Of a stretch of DNA of 64,000 nt, positions 28,404 through 37,841 are shown in pieces. Made by a program: the position numbers and the translations under genes. This DNA is from Cohnella thailandensis. GTDB taxonomy: Bacteria > Bacillota > Bacilli > Paenibacillales > Paenibacillaceae. The notes beneath the pieces were generated by a model. The model was not told the origin of the DNA. It made no database searches and saw only the letters and a program-made list of their open reading frames with translations. The DNA lies in assembly GCF_014212135.1 (NCBI RefSeq), contig NZ_JACJVQ010000001.1:1-64000 (forward strand), read 5' to 3'. Numbering within the stretch: the stretch's first letter is position 1; the number at the start of each line of letters is the position of its first letter.

Positions 28404-30445
28404 GAGGATGCGCCTCCGTTGATGTTATGGTGAAAATAGTTTGCGAGCTCCGTTCGGTTGCGAAGGCCGTACTTCGAGAGCATCGAATTGACGTGCTTCT
28501 TGACGGCCGCTTCGCTGATGTACAGGCGAGAGGCGATCTCCGCGTTCGTGAGCCCCTTCATCAGCCAGCCGGCGACGTCCCTCTCCCGCAGCGTCAGCTC
28601 CGGGCTTGACACCGGCGCGGCTTCGTCGGCGCCGATCGCGGCGGGAGTTTCGTTCGCGCCGCGATTCAACCGATCCAGCAGCCGCCGCAGCTTTTCTCTC
28701 CGCGTGTCGAGGACGTAGGTGGGAGCGAGCTCCCCGCCGTAGTCCGAGTGCTCCGCACCGGGGAGCGGTTCGAATCCCAGGCTGAGCTTGCCCAACCGGA
28801 AATAATCGTGCGGAGGAGGCGATTCGACCAGCAGATGCCCGGCCAAGATCGGATCCAGCAGCGCATGGATGAGGTCCGAGCGAAGCTCCTCCCTCTCCAG
28901 ATGGGCGAGGTCCATCGCATACACGTAGCGAATCCCCGTGTCCTCCTTGGACTCCCGGATCCGCTTGCTCTCCTCCGCCGTCAACGAGGCGATGTAAGCC
29001 CGGGAGACCGGAGCCCGGGCCAGCCAATCGTACGTTCGGCCGCAAACCGGAATGACGGCGAACAACCCGACGATCCGGCCTGTCGGACTGCGCAGCAGCC
29101 GGATCGAATCCGCACCCGCCGCCATCAGCTCCTCGAGCGGAACGAGCGCCAGACGGGCGCGGCCGAGCTCCGCGCCGAGCTCGAACCGGAAGCTCTCTCC
29201 CGACACCGGATCGGAGCAGAGCACCTTGCTCGGCTTCTCCTCCCTCAGCCTGCGGCGAACGTATTCCTTAGCCTCCCCAAGGTTCTCCTCGGTAAGAGGC
29301 TCCGTATAGTTCCTGGATTCCCTTGCATGGCGATAGTGAGCCCGCAGAACGGCATTGTCCGCGTAGCGAAGCCACTCGGCGAATTCCCGAAGGACATCCT
29401 TGCCCGACGAGAGCCCTTCCTCGAGCTTGGATTTATAATATTCCGCCGCCCGATTGCGATAGGCATCGCTGGTATCGGGCATCCGCTCGCGGAACTGGCG
29501 CTGCAGCGTCTCCCGCACAAGCTCCTGCAGCTGCCACCCGGCGGCGGTCCGGACGACGAACGACAGATCGGTCAAGCTCTGGAACCGCGTAGGCGGCACT
29601 TCTTCCCCGAGCACATGGGAGAGCAGCTCCTGGTGGAAGGCATGCACGGACGACGCCGCGAACAGCAAGCGGCGCAGCTCGTCGCTCGGCGCTTCCTTCA
29701 GCCAGCCGTCCAGCAGGGCCTGAAGCGGCTCCCCCGACGGCTTGTCTTCCGGCGGGAACGCCGCCCGGGGCGATTCCGCCGGAAGCGGGGTCAGCAGGGA
29801 CAACGCCAGCGGATGTCCCAGCGTGCGAAGCCAGACCGAATCCGCCGCCGTCTCCTCCTCGATTCCCCACCTGCGCAGATAGCTTCGGATATCCTCGTAA
29901 TCGAGCGCCTGAAGCGGGAGCCTCACGATCAGTTTTTTCCAAGCCGGCGCATGCTTCCATGGCCCTTCCAGCGGGAATCTTCCCGAGATGAGCACGAGCG
30001 TGTTCTCGTGAAGCCCCGGAAGGAAAACCGTCCTCACCCAATGATCGAGCGCTCCGATCTCCTCATAGCCGTCGAAGGCAAGCACGACCCGCCGTTTCTC
30101 CGCCAAACCGTTCAATAGCCTGTGGCATTTAACGAGAAGCGGATCTTCCGTCCGGTCGTCCTCTTCCGACTGTTCAATCAAGCTCTCAAGCAACCGCTCG
30201 GGCCGCCCCATGGCGTCGCGAATGTCCACGGAGAGATAGACTGCCCCCAGCTCTTCCGAGATTCGGGCATACCGGCCCAGCAGATAGGTTTTGCCCATTC
30301 CCGTCGAGCCGAACAGGTTCAGAATCCGCTCGTTCCGCTCCTCGAGGTTGGCGAGCCATTGCCGGAAGTATTCCAATTCGAACTCGCGGCCGACGAAGTG
30401 AGCGTCCATCATCTCGGCGATGCGCTCCCCGAAGGTCTGGCCCAT
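28400..30445 (-). CDS. STAND-type ATPase with C-terminal LuxR DNA-binding domain (MalT/LAL-like)
   Basis: About 681 residues. The N-terminal NTPase has Walker A FGSTGMGKTYLLGR (~40) and Walker B VVLAFDGYEEIG; a winged-helix and helical sensor region follows; the C-terminal 65 residues are a LuxR HTH (LTLRERDVAGWLMKGLTNAEIASRLYISEAAVKKHVNSMLSKYGL). Such proteins bind ATP and an inducer, oligomerise and activate transcription. Start at 30445 (MGQTFGERIAEMM) has GGGAG about 11 bases upstream; other in-frame ATGs at 30472 and 30604 lack a site. It is coupled to rpiA by ATGA. The inducer and targets are unknown. Confidence 0.85.
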   Translation of the reverse strand: MGQTFGERIAEMMDAHFVGREFELEYFRQWLANLEERNERILNLFGSTGMGKTYLLGRYARISEELGAVYLSVDIRDAMGRPERLLESLIEQSEEDDRTEDPLLVKCHRLLNGLAEKRRVVLAFDGYEEIGALDHWVRTVFLPGLHENTLVLISGRFPLEGPWKHAPAWKKLIVRLPLQALDYEDIRSYLRRWGIEEETAADSVWLRTLGHPLALSLLTPLPAESPRAAFPPEDKPSGEPLQALLDGWLKEAPSDELRRLLFAASSVHAFHQELLSHVLGEEVPPTRFQSLTDLSFVVRTAAGWQLQELVRETLQRQFRERMPDTSDAYRNRAAEYYKSKLEEGLSSGKDVLREFAEWLRYADNAVLRAHYRHARESRNYTEPLTEENLGEAKEYVRRRLREEKPSKVLCSDPVSGESFRFELGAELGRARLALVPLEELMAAGADSIRLLRSPTGRIVGLFAVIPVCGRTYDWLARAPVSRAYIASLTAEESKRIRESKEDTGIRYVYAMDLAHLEREELRSDLIHALLDPILAGHLLVESPPPHDYFRLGKLSLGFEPLPGAEHSDYGGELAPTYVLDTRREKLRRLLDRLNRGANETPAAIGADEAAPVSSPELTLRERDVAGWLMKGLTNAEIASRLYISEAAVKKHVNSMLSKYGLRNRTELANYFHHNINGGASS

Positions 30446-30576
30446 CTGACAACAACTCCCGTTCCACCCCATTTTATCGAAAAGTATACTACCAAAGTAA
30501 TCGAAAGGATAGAGTGTTCGCGCTTTCCCGCGTGGTACGTTTAGAAGCGAAACGTAGCATACAGGGGGAATACCGC
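30446..30576. promoter_or_regulatory. Divergent gap between the STAND regulator and ilvB
   Basis: The palindrome AGTATACT (30484-30491) could serve as -10 on either strand. Just before ilvB is a dyad TACGTTT-N7-AAACGTA (30536-30556). The gap is too short for a full T-box leader; a GTGGTAC string near 30533 resembles the T-box core but without its partner sequences. Confidence 0.35.
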
Positions 30577-32346
30577 ATGAACGGATTGCTGTCCCAGGAA
30601 GCAAAAGAGAAGCTTCTCCGGAAGGACGAGATTACAGGCTCGGAGATTTTGCTGCGCACGCTGCTTTTGGAAGGGGTCGAATGCGTCTTCGGCTATCCGG
30701 GCGGCGCGGTGCTTTATATTTATGACGCCATGCACGACAACCCGGATTTTCGGCACTTGCTGACGCGGCACGAGCAAGGAGCCATTCACGCCGCCGACGG
30801 CTACGCCCGTTCCACCGGCAAGATCGGCGTCTGCCTCGCCACCTCGGGGCCGGGAGCGACGAATCTGGTGACGGGAATCGCCACGGCTTTTATGGATTCG
30901 GTGCCGCTCGTCGTCATCACCGGCAACGTCCCGACGACGCTGATCGGCACGGATTCCTTCCAGGAGGCCGATATCGTCGGCATTACCCAGCCGATCACCA
31001 AGCACAGCTTCATGGTTCAGCGGGCGGAGGATCTCGCTTGGACGCTCCGGGCGGCCTTCCGCATCGCCGGGACGGGCCGCCAAGGCCCGGTGCTCGTCGA
31101 TATCCCGAAGGACGTGTCGGCCGAACGGACGGCCTTCGTTTATCCGACGAGCGTCGAGCTGCCCGGCTACTCCGAGGCGCCCCGGCCCTCCGCGGCCGCG
31201 ATCGAGGAGCTCGCCGAGGCGATCCATGCCGCCCATCGGCCCGTCGTCCTCGCCGGAGGAGGCGTCATCTCCTCGGGCGCTTCGGCGGAGCTGGAACGCT
31301 TCCTCCGCCTGACGGGATTTCCCGTCGCGACGACGTTGCTCGGGCTCGGGAGCGTCGCCTCCGCTTATCCCGGCTGGCTAGGCATGCCGGGCATGCACGG
31401 CACCTACGCGGCGAATCAGGCGCTTATCGGCTGCGATCTCTTGATTGCCGTCGGCGCCCGGTTCGACGACCGGGTGACGATGAAACTCGACGGCTTCGCC
31501 CGCAACGCCCGGATCGCTCACATCGACATCGATGCCGCCGAGCTCGGCAAGCTGGTTCCGACCTCCATCTGCATCGCCGGAGATGCCAAGCAGGTCCTGG
31601 GCGAACTGAATTCGGTTCTGGAGAAGGAAGAGGACAAGCGAGCTCGACGGCTCGAGCAAATCTCTTCCTGGACCGACCATGTTCACCTGTTAAGCGAACG
31701 ATATCCGCTTCAGTACCGGGATTCCGACACGACCCTTAAACCGCAGTACGTCATGGAGATGATCGCCGACACGACCGGCGGAGAAGCCATCGTGACGACC
31801 GACGTCGGCCAGCATCAGATGTGGGCGGCGCAATTCGGCCGCTACGTCCGCCCCCGCTCCTTCCTCTCCTCCGGAGGGCTCGGAACGATGGGCTTCGGCT
31901 TCCCCTCGGCGATCGGCGCCCAGATCGGCAATCCCGATCGTATCGTCGTCTCGGTCAACGGCGACGGCGGCATGCAGATGTGCTCGCAGGAGCTCGCGAT
32001 CTGCGCGATTCATAACATCCCGGTCAAGATCGCCGTGTTCAACAACCGAACGCTCGGAATGATCCGCCAATGGCAGGAGCTTATCTATGAAGGCAGGTAC
32101 AGCCATATCGATCTGTCCGGCAGCCCGGACTTCGTCAAGCTGGCGGAGGCCTATGGGGTCAAAGGCTTGAGAGCCTCGAGCAAGCAAGAGGCCGAAGCCG
32201 CCTGGCAGGAGGCGCTGAGCACGCCCGGTCCCGTTCTGATCGACTTCGAGATCGATCCGAACGAGCTGGTATATCCGATGGTTCCGCAAGGAGAGAAGCT
32301 TGAGAACATGATATTGGGGGATTTCGAGGATGACGGATTCCGATAA
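30577..32346 (+). CDS. ilvB: Acetolactate synthase large (catalytic) subunit
   Basis: The ThDP enzyme of the first common step of valine, leucine and isoleucine synthesis. 589 residues: N-terminal PYR domain (GVECVFGYPGGAVLYIYDAM, RHEQGAIHAADGYAR with the catalytic Glu), central FAD-linked domain, C-terminal PP domain with the ThDP motif NGDGGMQMCSQELAICAIHNIPVKIAVFNN. Start at 30577 (MNGLLSQEAKEK) follows GGGGGAA by 7 bases. The small-subunit gene overlaps its last 17 bases, as in ilvBN operons. No ilvC or leu genes follow. Confidence 0.95.
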   Translation: MNGLLSQEAKEKLLRKDEITGSEILLRTLLLEGVECVFGYPGGAVLYIYDAMHDNPDFRHLLTRHEQGAIHAADGYARSTGKIGVCLATSGPGATNLVTGIATAFMDSVPLVVITGNVPTTLIGTDSFQEADIVGITQPITKHSFMVQRAEDLAWTLRAAFRIAGTGRQGPVLVDIPKDVSAERTAFVYPTSVELPGYSEAPRPSAAAIEELAEAIHAAHRPVVLAGGGVISSGASAELERFLRLTGFPVATTLLGLGSVASAYPGWLGMPGMHGTYAANQALIGCDLLIAVGARFDDRVTMKLDGFARNARIAHIDIDAAELGKLVPTSICIAGDAKQVLGELNSVLEKEEDKRARRLEQISSWTDHVHLLSERYPLQYRDSDTTLKPQYVMEMIADTTGGEAIVTTDVGQHQMWAAQFGRYVRPRSFLSSGGLGTMGFGFPSAIGAQIGNPDRIVVSVNGDGGMQMCSQELAICAIHNIPVKIAVFNNRTLGMIRQWQELIYEGRYSHIDLSGSPDFVKLAEAYGVKGLRASSKQEAEAAWQEALSTPGPVLIDFEIDPNELVYPMVPQGEKLENMILGDFEDDGFR

Positions 32347-32815
32347 AAATTACCTTTCGCTCCTGGTGAGCGATACTCCCGGGGTGCTTCAGAGAGTGTC
32401 GGGGCTCTTCTCCCGAAGGAGCTACAATATCGACAGCGTTACGGTAGGGGGCTGCGAGAAAACGAGCTTCTCCCGGGCGATCGTCGCCGTGCAGGGAGAC
32501 GAGCAGCGAATGGCGCAGATCGGCAGCCAGCTGAACAAGCTGATCGACGTCGTGGAAGTGAACCGCTTCGGAGCGGCGTCGGCCATAGCGCGCGAACTCA
32601 TGCTCGTCAGGCTGTCGCCTCCCGCGGAGAAGCGGGCGGAGCTGCAAAGCCTTCTCGACCTGTTCCGCTTCCCTATCATCGAAACGGCAGTGGACAGCCT
32701 TATCGTCCAAGTTACCGGGGACAAGGAGAAGAACGATGCCTTCTTGGCGATGATAGCCCGCTACGGCATCATGGAGATCGTCCGCACGGGAGAAACGGCG
32801 CTTGCCCGTCATTGA
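32330..32815 (+). CDS. ilvN: Acetolactate synthase small (regulatory) subunit
   Basis: 161 residues. An N-terminal ACT domain (LSLLVSDTPGVLQRVSGLFSRRSYNIDSVTVGG) binds valine for feedback control; the C-terminal ALS_ss domain starts at about residue 85 (ELMLVRLSPPAEKRAEL). The length is normal. It starts within ilvB, so its translation is coupled to the catalytic subunit. It ends just before a bidirectional terminator. Confidence 0.95.
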   Translation: MTDSDKNYLSLLVSDTPGVLQRVSGLFSRRSYNIDSVTVGGCEKTSFSRAIVAVQGDEQRMAQIGSQLNKLIDVVEVNRFGAASAIARELMLVRLSPPAEKRAELQSLLDLFRFPIIETAVDSLIVQVTGDKEKNDAFLAMIARYGIMEIVRTGETALARH

Positions 32816-32847
32816 CAATCTTCGGCTCTAATCTCATAGACCAATAA

Positions 32848-32877
32848 AAGGCTGGCCTCTTTGCGGAGGCCAGCCTT
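32848..32877. terminator. Bidirectional terminator between ilvN and uvrA
   Basis: A perfect 12-bp stem AAGGCTGGCCTC / GAGGCCAGCCTT with a 6-base loop, T-rich on both sides; it lies 32 bases after ilvN and 4 bases after uvrA. Confidence 0.9.
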
Positions 32878-32881
32878 CGTA

Positions 32882-35746
32882 TTAGTTGGAGGAAGCCGCC
32901 ATCGCCGCTTCCGTCCTCGCGCGATCGCGTTCCAGTACCGGACCCAGGTAGCGTCCGGTATACGACTTCGCGTTCTCCGCCAGCTGCTCCGGCGTGCCGG
33001 TGCCGACGATCGTGCCGCCGCCGCTTCCGCCTTCCGGCCCGAGGTCGATCAAGTAATCCGCCGTCTTGATCACGTCCAGATTGTGCTCGATAACGAGCAC
33101 GCTCTCGCCGGAATCGACGAGCTTCTGCAGCACTTGCAGCAAGCGGTCGATATCGTCTGCATGCAATCCGGTCGTCGGCTCGTCGAGAATGTAGAGCGTC
33201 TTGCCGGTGCTGCGGCGGTACAGCTCGGCGGCGAGCTTCACGCGCTGCGCTTCGCCTCCCGACATCGTCGTCGACGGCTGGCCGAGCGTCATGTAGCCGA
33301 GGCCGACGTCCAGCAGCGTGCTCACCTTTCGGTGAATGCGCGGGATGTTCTGGAAGAACTCCGTCGCCGCTTCGATCGTCATCTCGAGCACCTCCGCGAT
33401 GCTCTTGCCCTTGTACTTGACCTCGAGCGTCTCGCGGTTATAACGCTTGCCCTTGCAAACCTCGCAAGGCACGTAGACGTCCGGCAGGAAGTGCATCTCG
33501 ATCTTGATGATCCCGTCTCCCTTGCACGCCTCGCAGCGTCCGCCCTTCACGTTGAAGCTGAAGCGGCCCTTCTTGTAGCCGCGCACCTTCGATTCGTTCG
33601 TCATCGCGAACACGTCGCGAATGTCGTCGAAGAGACCCGTGTAAGTCGCCGGGTTAGACCGCGGCGTCCGTCCGATCGGAGACTGGTCGATGTCGATGAC
33701 CTTCTCCAGGTGCTCGATGCCGAGCATCTCCTTGTACTCGCCGGGACGCGTCTTGGCCCGGTTCAGGTCGCGGGCGAGCGTCTTGTACACGATCTCGTTC
33801 ACCAGCGTCGACTTGCCGGAGCCGGACACTCCCGTGACGGCGGTAAACACCCCTAACGGGATCTTGACGCTCAGGTTCTTCAGGTTGTTCTCCTTCGCGC
33901 CCTTCACCTCCAGCCACTTGCCGTTCGGCTTCCGCCGTTCCAGCGGGACCGGAATGAACTTCCGGCCGCTGAGATAGGCTCCCGTCAGCGAGTTCTCGTT
34001 CGCCATGACCTCCTCCGGCGTGCCTTGCGCAATGACTCGGCCGCCGTGAACGCCCGCTCCCGGTCCGATGTCGATCAAGTAATCCGCGGCCCGCATCGTA
34101 TCCTCGTCATGCTCGACGACGATCAGCGTGTTGCCGAGATCGCGCATATGCTCGAGAGTCTGGATCAGACGGTCGTTGTCCCTCTGGTGCAATCCGATGC
34201 TCGGCTCGTCGAGAATATAGAGTACGCCCATCAGGCTGGAGCCGATCTGAGTCGCGAGCCGAATGCGCTGCGCTTCGCCGCCGGACAACGTTCCCGCCGC
34301 GCGAGACATCGTCAAGTACTGGAGACCTACGTTCACCAAGAACCCTAGCCGATTGTTGATCTCCTTGAGAATAAGGTTGGCAATCTGCAGCTCCTTCTCA
34401 TTAAGCTCAAGGCCTTCGAAGAATCGTTGAGCGTCTCCGATCGAGAGAGAGGTCACGTAGGAGATGTTCTCGCCCGCTATCGTAACGGCGAGCGTCTCCG
34501 GCTTCAGCCGATGCCCCTTGCACTTGCCGCAAGGCTGCGCGCTCATGTACTCCTCGATGAACTCGCGGATGCCGTCGGAAGCCGTGTCCCGGTAGCGGCG
34601 TTCCAGATTGTGCACGATGCCTTCGAAAGGCACGTAAGCGTCGCGGCTATGCCCGAACTCGTTCTCGTAGCGGAAGCGAACCCGCTCCCCGCCCGTTCCG
34701 TACAGAATCGTGTTCAGCTGCTTGTCGCTCAGCTCGGACACGGGCTTGTCGGTCGGGATGCCATAATGCTCGCAGACCGCGGCGAGGAATTGCGGGTAGT
34801 AGTTCGACGTGCTGCCCGCCCACGCCTCGAACGCGCCTTGATCGATGCTCTTGCCGCGATCCGGAAGAAGCAGATCGGGGTCGATGACCATCTTCGCGCC
34901 AAGCCCGTCGCATTCCGGACAAGCGCCGAAAGGCGAGTTGAACGAGAACATCCGGGGAGCCAGCTCCTCGATCGAAAACCCGCACACCGGGCAAGCCAGC
35001 TTCGAATTGAAAAGAAGCTCTTCCTTGTCGATAACGTCCACGATAACCTGGCCGTCGGACAGCTTGAGCGCCGTCTCGAGCGAATCGGCCAGCCGCGTCG
35101 CCACGTCTTCCTTCACGACGATCCGGTCGACGACGACCTCGATCGAGTGCTTCTTGTTCTTCTCCAGCTCGATCTTCTCTCCGAGATCGCGAATCTCCCC
35201 GTTCACCCGCACGCGCACGAAGCCTTGCTTCTGCACGTCGGCCAGAAGCTTAACATGCTCGCCCTTGCGGCCCGAGACGATCGGCGCCAGAATCTGCAGC
35301 CGGGTCCGTTCCGGATATTCCATGATCCGGTCCACCATCTGCTCGACCGTCTGGGAAGTAATTTCCACCCCGTGGTCCGGGCAATGCGGACGGCCGATTC
35401 GCGCGAAAAGCAGGCGCAGATAGTCGTAAATCTCCGTTACCGTGCCGACCGTCGAACGCGGGTTGCGGCTCGTCGTCTTCTGATCGATCGAGATCGCGGG
35501 CGAGAGGCCGTCGATCGAATCGACGTCCGGCTTGTCCATCTGGCCGAGGAACTGGCGGGCGTAAGCCGAGAGCGACTCCACGTAGCGGCGCTGCCCCTCC
35601 GCGTATATCGTATCGAATGCCAGAGACGACTTGCCCGAACCGCTCAGTCCGGTCAGGACGACGAACTTGTCGCGTGGAATGGTCACGTCGATATTCTTCA
35701 GGTTATGGGCGCGGGCGCCCTTGATAACGATGCTCTCGTTGGCCAA
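32882..35746 (-). CDS. uvrA: Excinuclease ABC subunit A
   Basis: The damage-recognition ATPase of nucleotide excision repair. It has two ABC modules ([23 protein letters not shown] and [13 protein letters not shown]; two [18 protein letters not shown] signatures), zinc-binding Cys pairs ([38 protein letters not shown]...CEVCKGKR) and the [15 protein letters not shown] and [11 protein letters not shown]alker B loops. I start at TTG 35746 ([16 protein letters not shown]): AAGGGG lies 9 bases upstream and this is the universal UvrA N terminus. 954 residues. It is SOS-regulated by its own promoter, not transcribed with uvrB, which is 5 kb upstream. Confidence 0.97.
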   Translation of the reverse strand: MANESIVIKGARAHNLKNIDVTIPRDKFVVLTGLSGSGKSSLAFDTIYAEGQRRYVESLSAYARQFLGQMDKPDVDSIDGLSPAISIDQKTTSRNPRSTVGTVTEIYDYLRLLFARIGRPHCPDHGVEITSQTVEQMVDRIMEYPERTRLQILAPIVSGRKGEHVKLLADVQKQGFVRVRVNGEIRDLGEKIELEKNKKHSIEVVVDRIVVKEDVATRLADSLETALKLSDGQVIVDVIDKEELLFNSKLACPVCGFSIEELAPRMFSFNSPFGACPECDGLGAKMVIDPDLLLPDRGKSIDQGAFEAWAGSTSNYYPQFLAAVCEHYGIPTDKPVSELSDKQLNTILYGTGGERVRFRYENEFGHSRDAYVPFEGIVHNLERRYRDTASDGIREFIEEYMSAQPCGKCKGHRLKPETLAVTIAGENISYVTSLSIGDAQRFFEGLELNEKELQIANLILKEINNRLGFLVNVGLQYLTMSRAAGTLSGGEAQRIRLATQIGSSLMGVLYILDEPSIGLHQRDNDRLIQTLEHMRDLGNTLIVVEHDEDTMRAADYLIDIGPGAGVHGGRVIAQGTPEEVMANENSLTGAYLSGRKFIPVPLERRKPNGKWLEVKGAKENNLKNLSVKIPLGVFTAVTGVSGSGKSTLVNEIVYKTLARDLNRAKTRPGEYKEMLGIEHLEKVIDIDQSPIGRTPRSNPATYTGLFDDIRDVFAMTNESKVRGYKKGRFSFNVKGGRCEACKGDGIIKIEMHFLPDVYVPCEVCKGKRYNRETLEVKYKGKSIAEVLEMTIEAATEFFQNIPRIHRKVSTLLDVGLGYMTLGQPSTTMSGGEAQRVKLAAELYRRSTGKTLYILDEPTTGLHADDIDRLLQVLQKLVDSGESVLVIEHNLDVIKTADYLIDLGPEGGSGGGTIVGTGTPEQLAENAKSYTGRYLGPVLERDRARTEAAMAASSN

Positions 35747-35812
35747 CGATAAAGCCCCTTTCGATACGGTCACAGCGAAGCCAGCGTCACGCCGCGATAA
35801 TCCGTTCCATAA

Positions 35813-35859
35813 GAATATGTGTTCCCATTCATTATAGCGGAGCCCTGATTAGGTTGCAA
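35813..35859 (-). promoter_or_regulatory. uvrA promoter with LexA (SOS) box
   Basis: On minus: TTGCAA (35859-35854), 17-base spacer, TATAAT (35836-35831), then 6 bases on the box GAACACATATTC (35824-35813). This matches the Bacillus LexA site GAAC-N4-GTTC with one change. Confidence 0.75.
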
Positions 35860-35960
35860 ATGGAAATGATACGTTGTCGCGTCGCCCGATTGTGGATTAC
35901 AATCTGTAGGTAGAAGACGGGTCCGCCGGTCATGCGTCATATCAAAGGAGCGTCCGCATC

Positions 35961-36485
35961 ATGAATAACGATCTAAACCTGATAATCTCATACGCCAGGC
36001 TATCCGATTTGCCTGCTATCGTTGATATTTACAACAGCACCATCGCCTCGCGCAAAGTTACGGCCGATCTCGAGCCCGTCACGGTCGAGCAGCGCCTGCC
36101 GTGGTTCGAGTCGCACACCCCGGAGCGCCGGCCGATCTGGGTCGCCAAGAGCGGCTCGGAACTCCTGGCCTGGGCGAGCCTGAGCAACTTCTACGGCAGA
36201 CCTGCCTACGACGGAACGGCGGAGCTTAGCGTCTATGTCGCGGAGAATGCCAGAGGCACCGGAGTCGGCACCCGCATCGTGGAGCACGTCTTCTCGGAAT
36301 GCCCCCGCCTCGAGGTAAACACGTTGCTCGGATTCGTTTTTGCCCATAATGAACCTAGCATCGGATTGCTTCGCAAGCTCGGGTTCGAGCAGTGGGGCTA
36401 TTATCCGGAGGTTGCGGTGCTGGACGGCGTCGCCCGGGATCTGGCCATATTGGGTAAAAAAATACAGAGAGGTGGAACCGCATGA
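35961..36485 (+). CDS. GNAT N-acetyltransferase, phosphinothricin acetyltransferase (PAT)-like
   Basis: 174 residues of the GNAT fold, closest in look to PAT/Bar: ARLSDLPAIVDIYNSTIASRKVTADLEPVT at the N terminus, ELSVYVAENARGTGVGTRIVEHVF with the acetyl-CoA loop, then NEPSIGLLRKLGFEQWGYYPEVAVLDG. It probably acetylates a small amine; resistance to a phosphinothricin-like compound is only one option. AAAGGAG precedes the ATG. The stop overlaps the SDR start as ATGA, so these two form an operon. Confidence 0.85.
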   Translation: MNNDLNLIISYARLSDLPAIVDIYNSTIASRKVTADLEPVTVEQRLPWFESHTPERRPIWVAKSGSELLAWASLSNFYGRPAYDGTAELSVYVAENARGTGVGTRIVEHVFSECPRLEVNTLLGFVFAHNEPSIGLLRKLGFEQWGYYPEVAVLDGVARDLAILGKKIQRGGTA

Positions 36486-37273
36486 ACTTGGGATTGGAAA
36501 ACAAATCCGTCTTCGTCGCCGCTTCCAGCAAAGGTCTCGGCAAAGCGATCGCGCTCGAATATGCCCGCGAAGGAGCCAACGTCACGATCGCCAGCCGCGA
36601 CATGGCGCAGCTGGAGGCCGCCCGGGACGAGATCGCCTCGGCAACCGGCCATGCGCCGCACGCGGTGCTTCTGGACGTCAGGAACGCCGGCGATATCCGG
36701 TCCGCCATCCGCTCGGCCGCGGAACGGCACGGGGGACTGGACGTTCTTGTGACGAATGCCGGAGGGCCGCCTCAAGGCGGGTTCGAAGCCTTCGACGACG
36801 CAGGCTGGCAAAGCGGCTTCGAGTTGACGCTGCTCAGCGTCGTTCGCCTGATCCGCGAGGCGTTGCCTCAACTCCGCTCGGCGGCGGACGGCGGCCGCAT
36901 CGTGAACGTCGCCTCCATGTCGGTTAAGGAGCCGATCCCTAACCTGATCTTGTCGAACGTCTTCCGCGCGGGCGTCAACTCCCTGGCGAAGTCTCTCTCG
37001 CTCGAGCTGGCGCCGGACCGCATCCTGATCAACACCGTCGCCCCGGGCCGAATCGGCACCGACCGAATTACCCAACTCGACAGCCAGCGCGCCGAACGCG
37101 AGAATCGGACCCTGGAGCAAATCCAGCAAGCCGCCAACGCCGCCATCCCGCTCGGCCGCGCCGGCACGCCGGAGGAATTCGCCAAGGCCGCCGTCTTCCT
37201 CGGTTCCTTCGCCAACACCTACATTACGGGTCAATCCCTCCTTGTCGACGGCGGCACCGTTCGCGGTTTATAA
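36482..37273 (+). CDS. SDR family oxidoreductase-like protein without the usual Tyr-Lys pair
   Basis: 263 residues with the SDR Rossmann fold: AASSKGLGKAIALEYAREGANV (TGxxxGxG replaced by ASSKGLG), NAGGPPQGGF, NVASMS, and the C-terminal GQSLLVDGGTVRG. At the place of YxxxK the sequence is SNVFRAGVNSLAKS, so both Tyr and Lys are replaced (Ser and Arg by alignment). This is seen in an atypical FabG-like SDR group, so it is probably a subfamily trait rather than decay. Substrate unknown. Translationally coupled to the acetyltransferase. Confidence 0.85.
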   Translation: MNLGLENKSVFVAASSKGLGKAIALEYAREGANVTIASRDMAQLEAARDEIASATGHAPHAVLLDVRNAGDIRSAIRSAAERHGGLDVLVTNAGGPPQGGFEAFDDAGWQSGFELTLLSVVRLIREALPQLRSAADGGRIVNVASMSVKEPIPNLILSNVFRAGVNSLAKSLSLELAPDRILINTVAPGRIGTDRITQLDSQRAERENRTLEQIQQAANAAIPLGRAGTPEEFAKAAVFLGSFANTYITGQSLLVDGGTVRGL

Positions 37274-37285
37274 CCATAAACGCAT

Positions 37286-37322
37286 GAGCAGCTTGGGGAT
37301 CCCTTCCTCCTTGCTGCTCTTT
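37286..37322 (+). terminator. Terminator of the GNAT-SDR operon
   Basis: GAGCAGC (37286-37292) pairs with GCTGCTC (37313-37319), followed by TTT; 13 bases after the SDR stop. Confidence 0.7.
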
Positions 37323-37473
37323 ATCCAACAATCCAACTCCACGCACCGACAACCCACACTCTCGCCTCAAACTTCCTCACTTTCCTTTTCTCCCAATTCC
37401 TAACATTTCTCTGCCGCTATCTCGTCTCTCCCCTTCGCTCCCTCTAGGGTCTGCGATTCTCTCTTGCATACTC

Positions 37474-37791
37474 GCTCATTCGCAGGATTTCACGGTCTAT
37501 TGAAACGGATGTCGACGATGGTAAGGGGGAGGGAACTCCCCGTTGTAGTCGGAAGGCGTGCGGAAACAAGGGGAGCGAATGGATCCCCAATAAATTCCAT
37601 CATGCTGCACGTTTCTCCACTCCGCCCTCAGGGGTTGACACTCCCAGGTCTCAGCGGGTCAGAGCCCTTACCTTCCTTCGTTACACCTACTCAAGGGGTG
37701 GAGGTCGATCATGTTCAGTAAACGGGTCAGAGCCCTTTAGCGAAAGGAACGCGATCCTCGGTGCTTTCTTTGTGAAATCCTGCGAATGAGC
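37474..37791. repeat. 20-bp perfect inverted repeat framing 318 bp, next to IS110
   Basis: GCTCATTCGCAGGATTTCAC at 37474-37493 recurs exactly, inverted, at 37772-37791. Between them is no coding frame I can support. A second pattern inside, CGGGTCAGAGCCCTT, is present as a direct repeat at 37655-37669 and 37723-37737, each copy capable of a small hairpin. The segment lies directly downstream of the IS110 transposase; it may be the element's non-coding end, a small non-autonomous element, or an insertion into it. Confidence 0.65.
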
Positions 37792-37841
37792 CAACCGGCA
37801 AAAGGACGTCCACGGATGTGCGACTTACAGCGACAATTGGA

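Noticed and set aside
28748..30118. 456-codon plus-strand frame opposite the STAND gene
   Set aside because: Antisense shadow; the minus product has clear Walker and LuxR motifs.
30520..30560. T-box-like GTGGTAC string upstream of ilvB
   Set aside because: The leader is only 131 bases, without a specifier stem or the complete antiterminator sequence; probably chance.
37464..37721. Short plus-strand frame between the inverted repeats
   Set aside because: No RBS, no recognisable features, and it runs through both repeat types.
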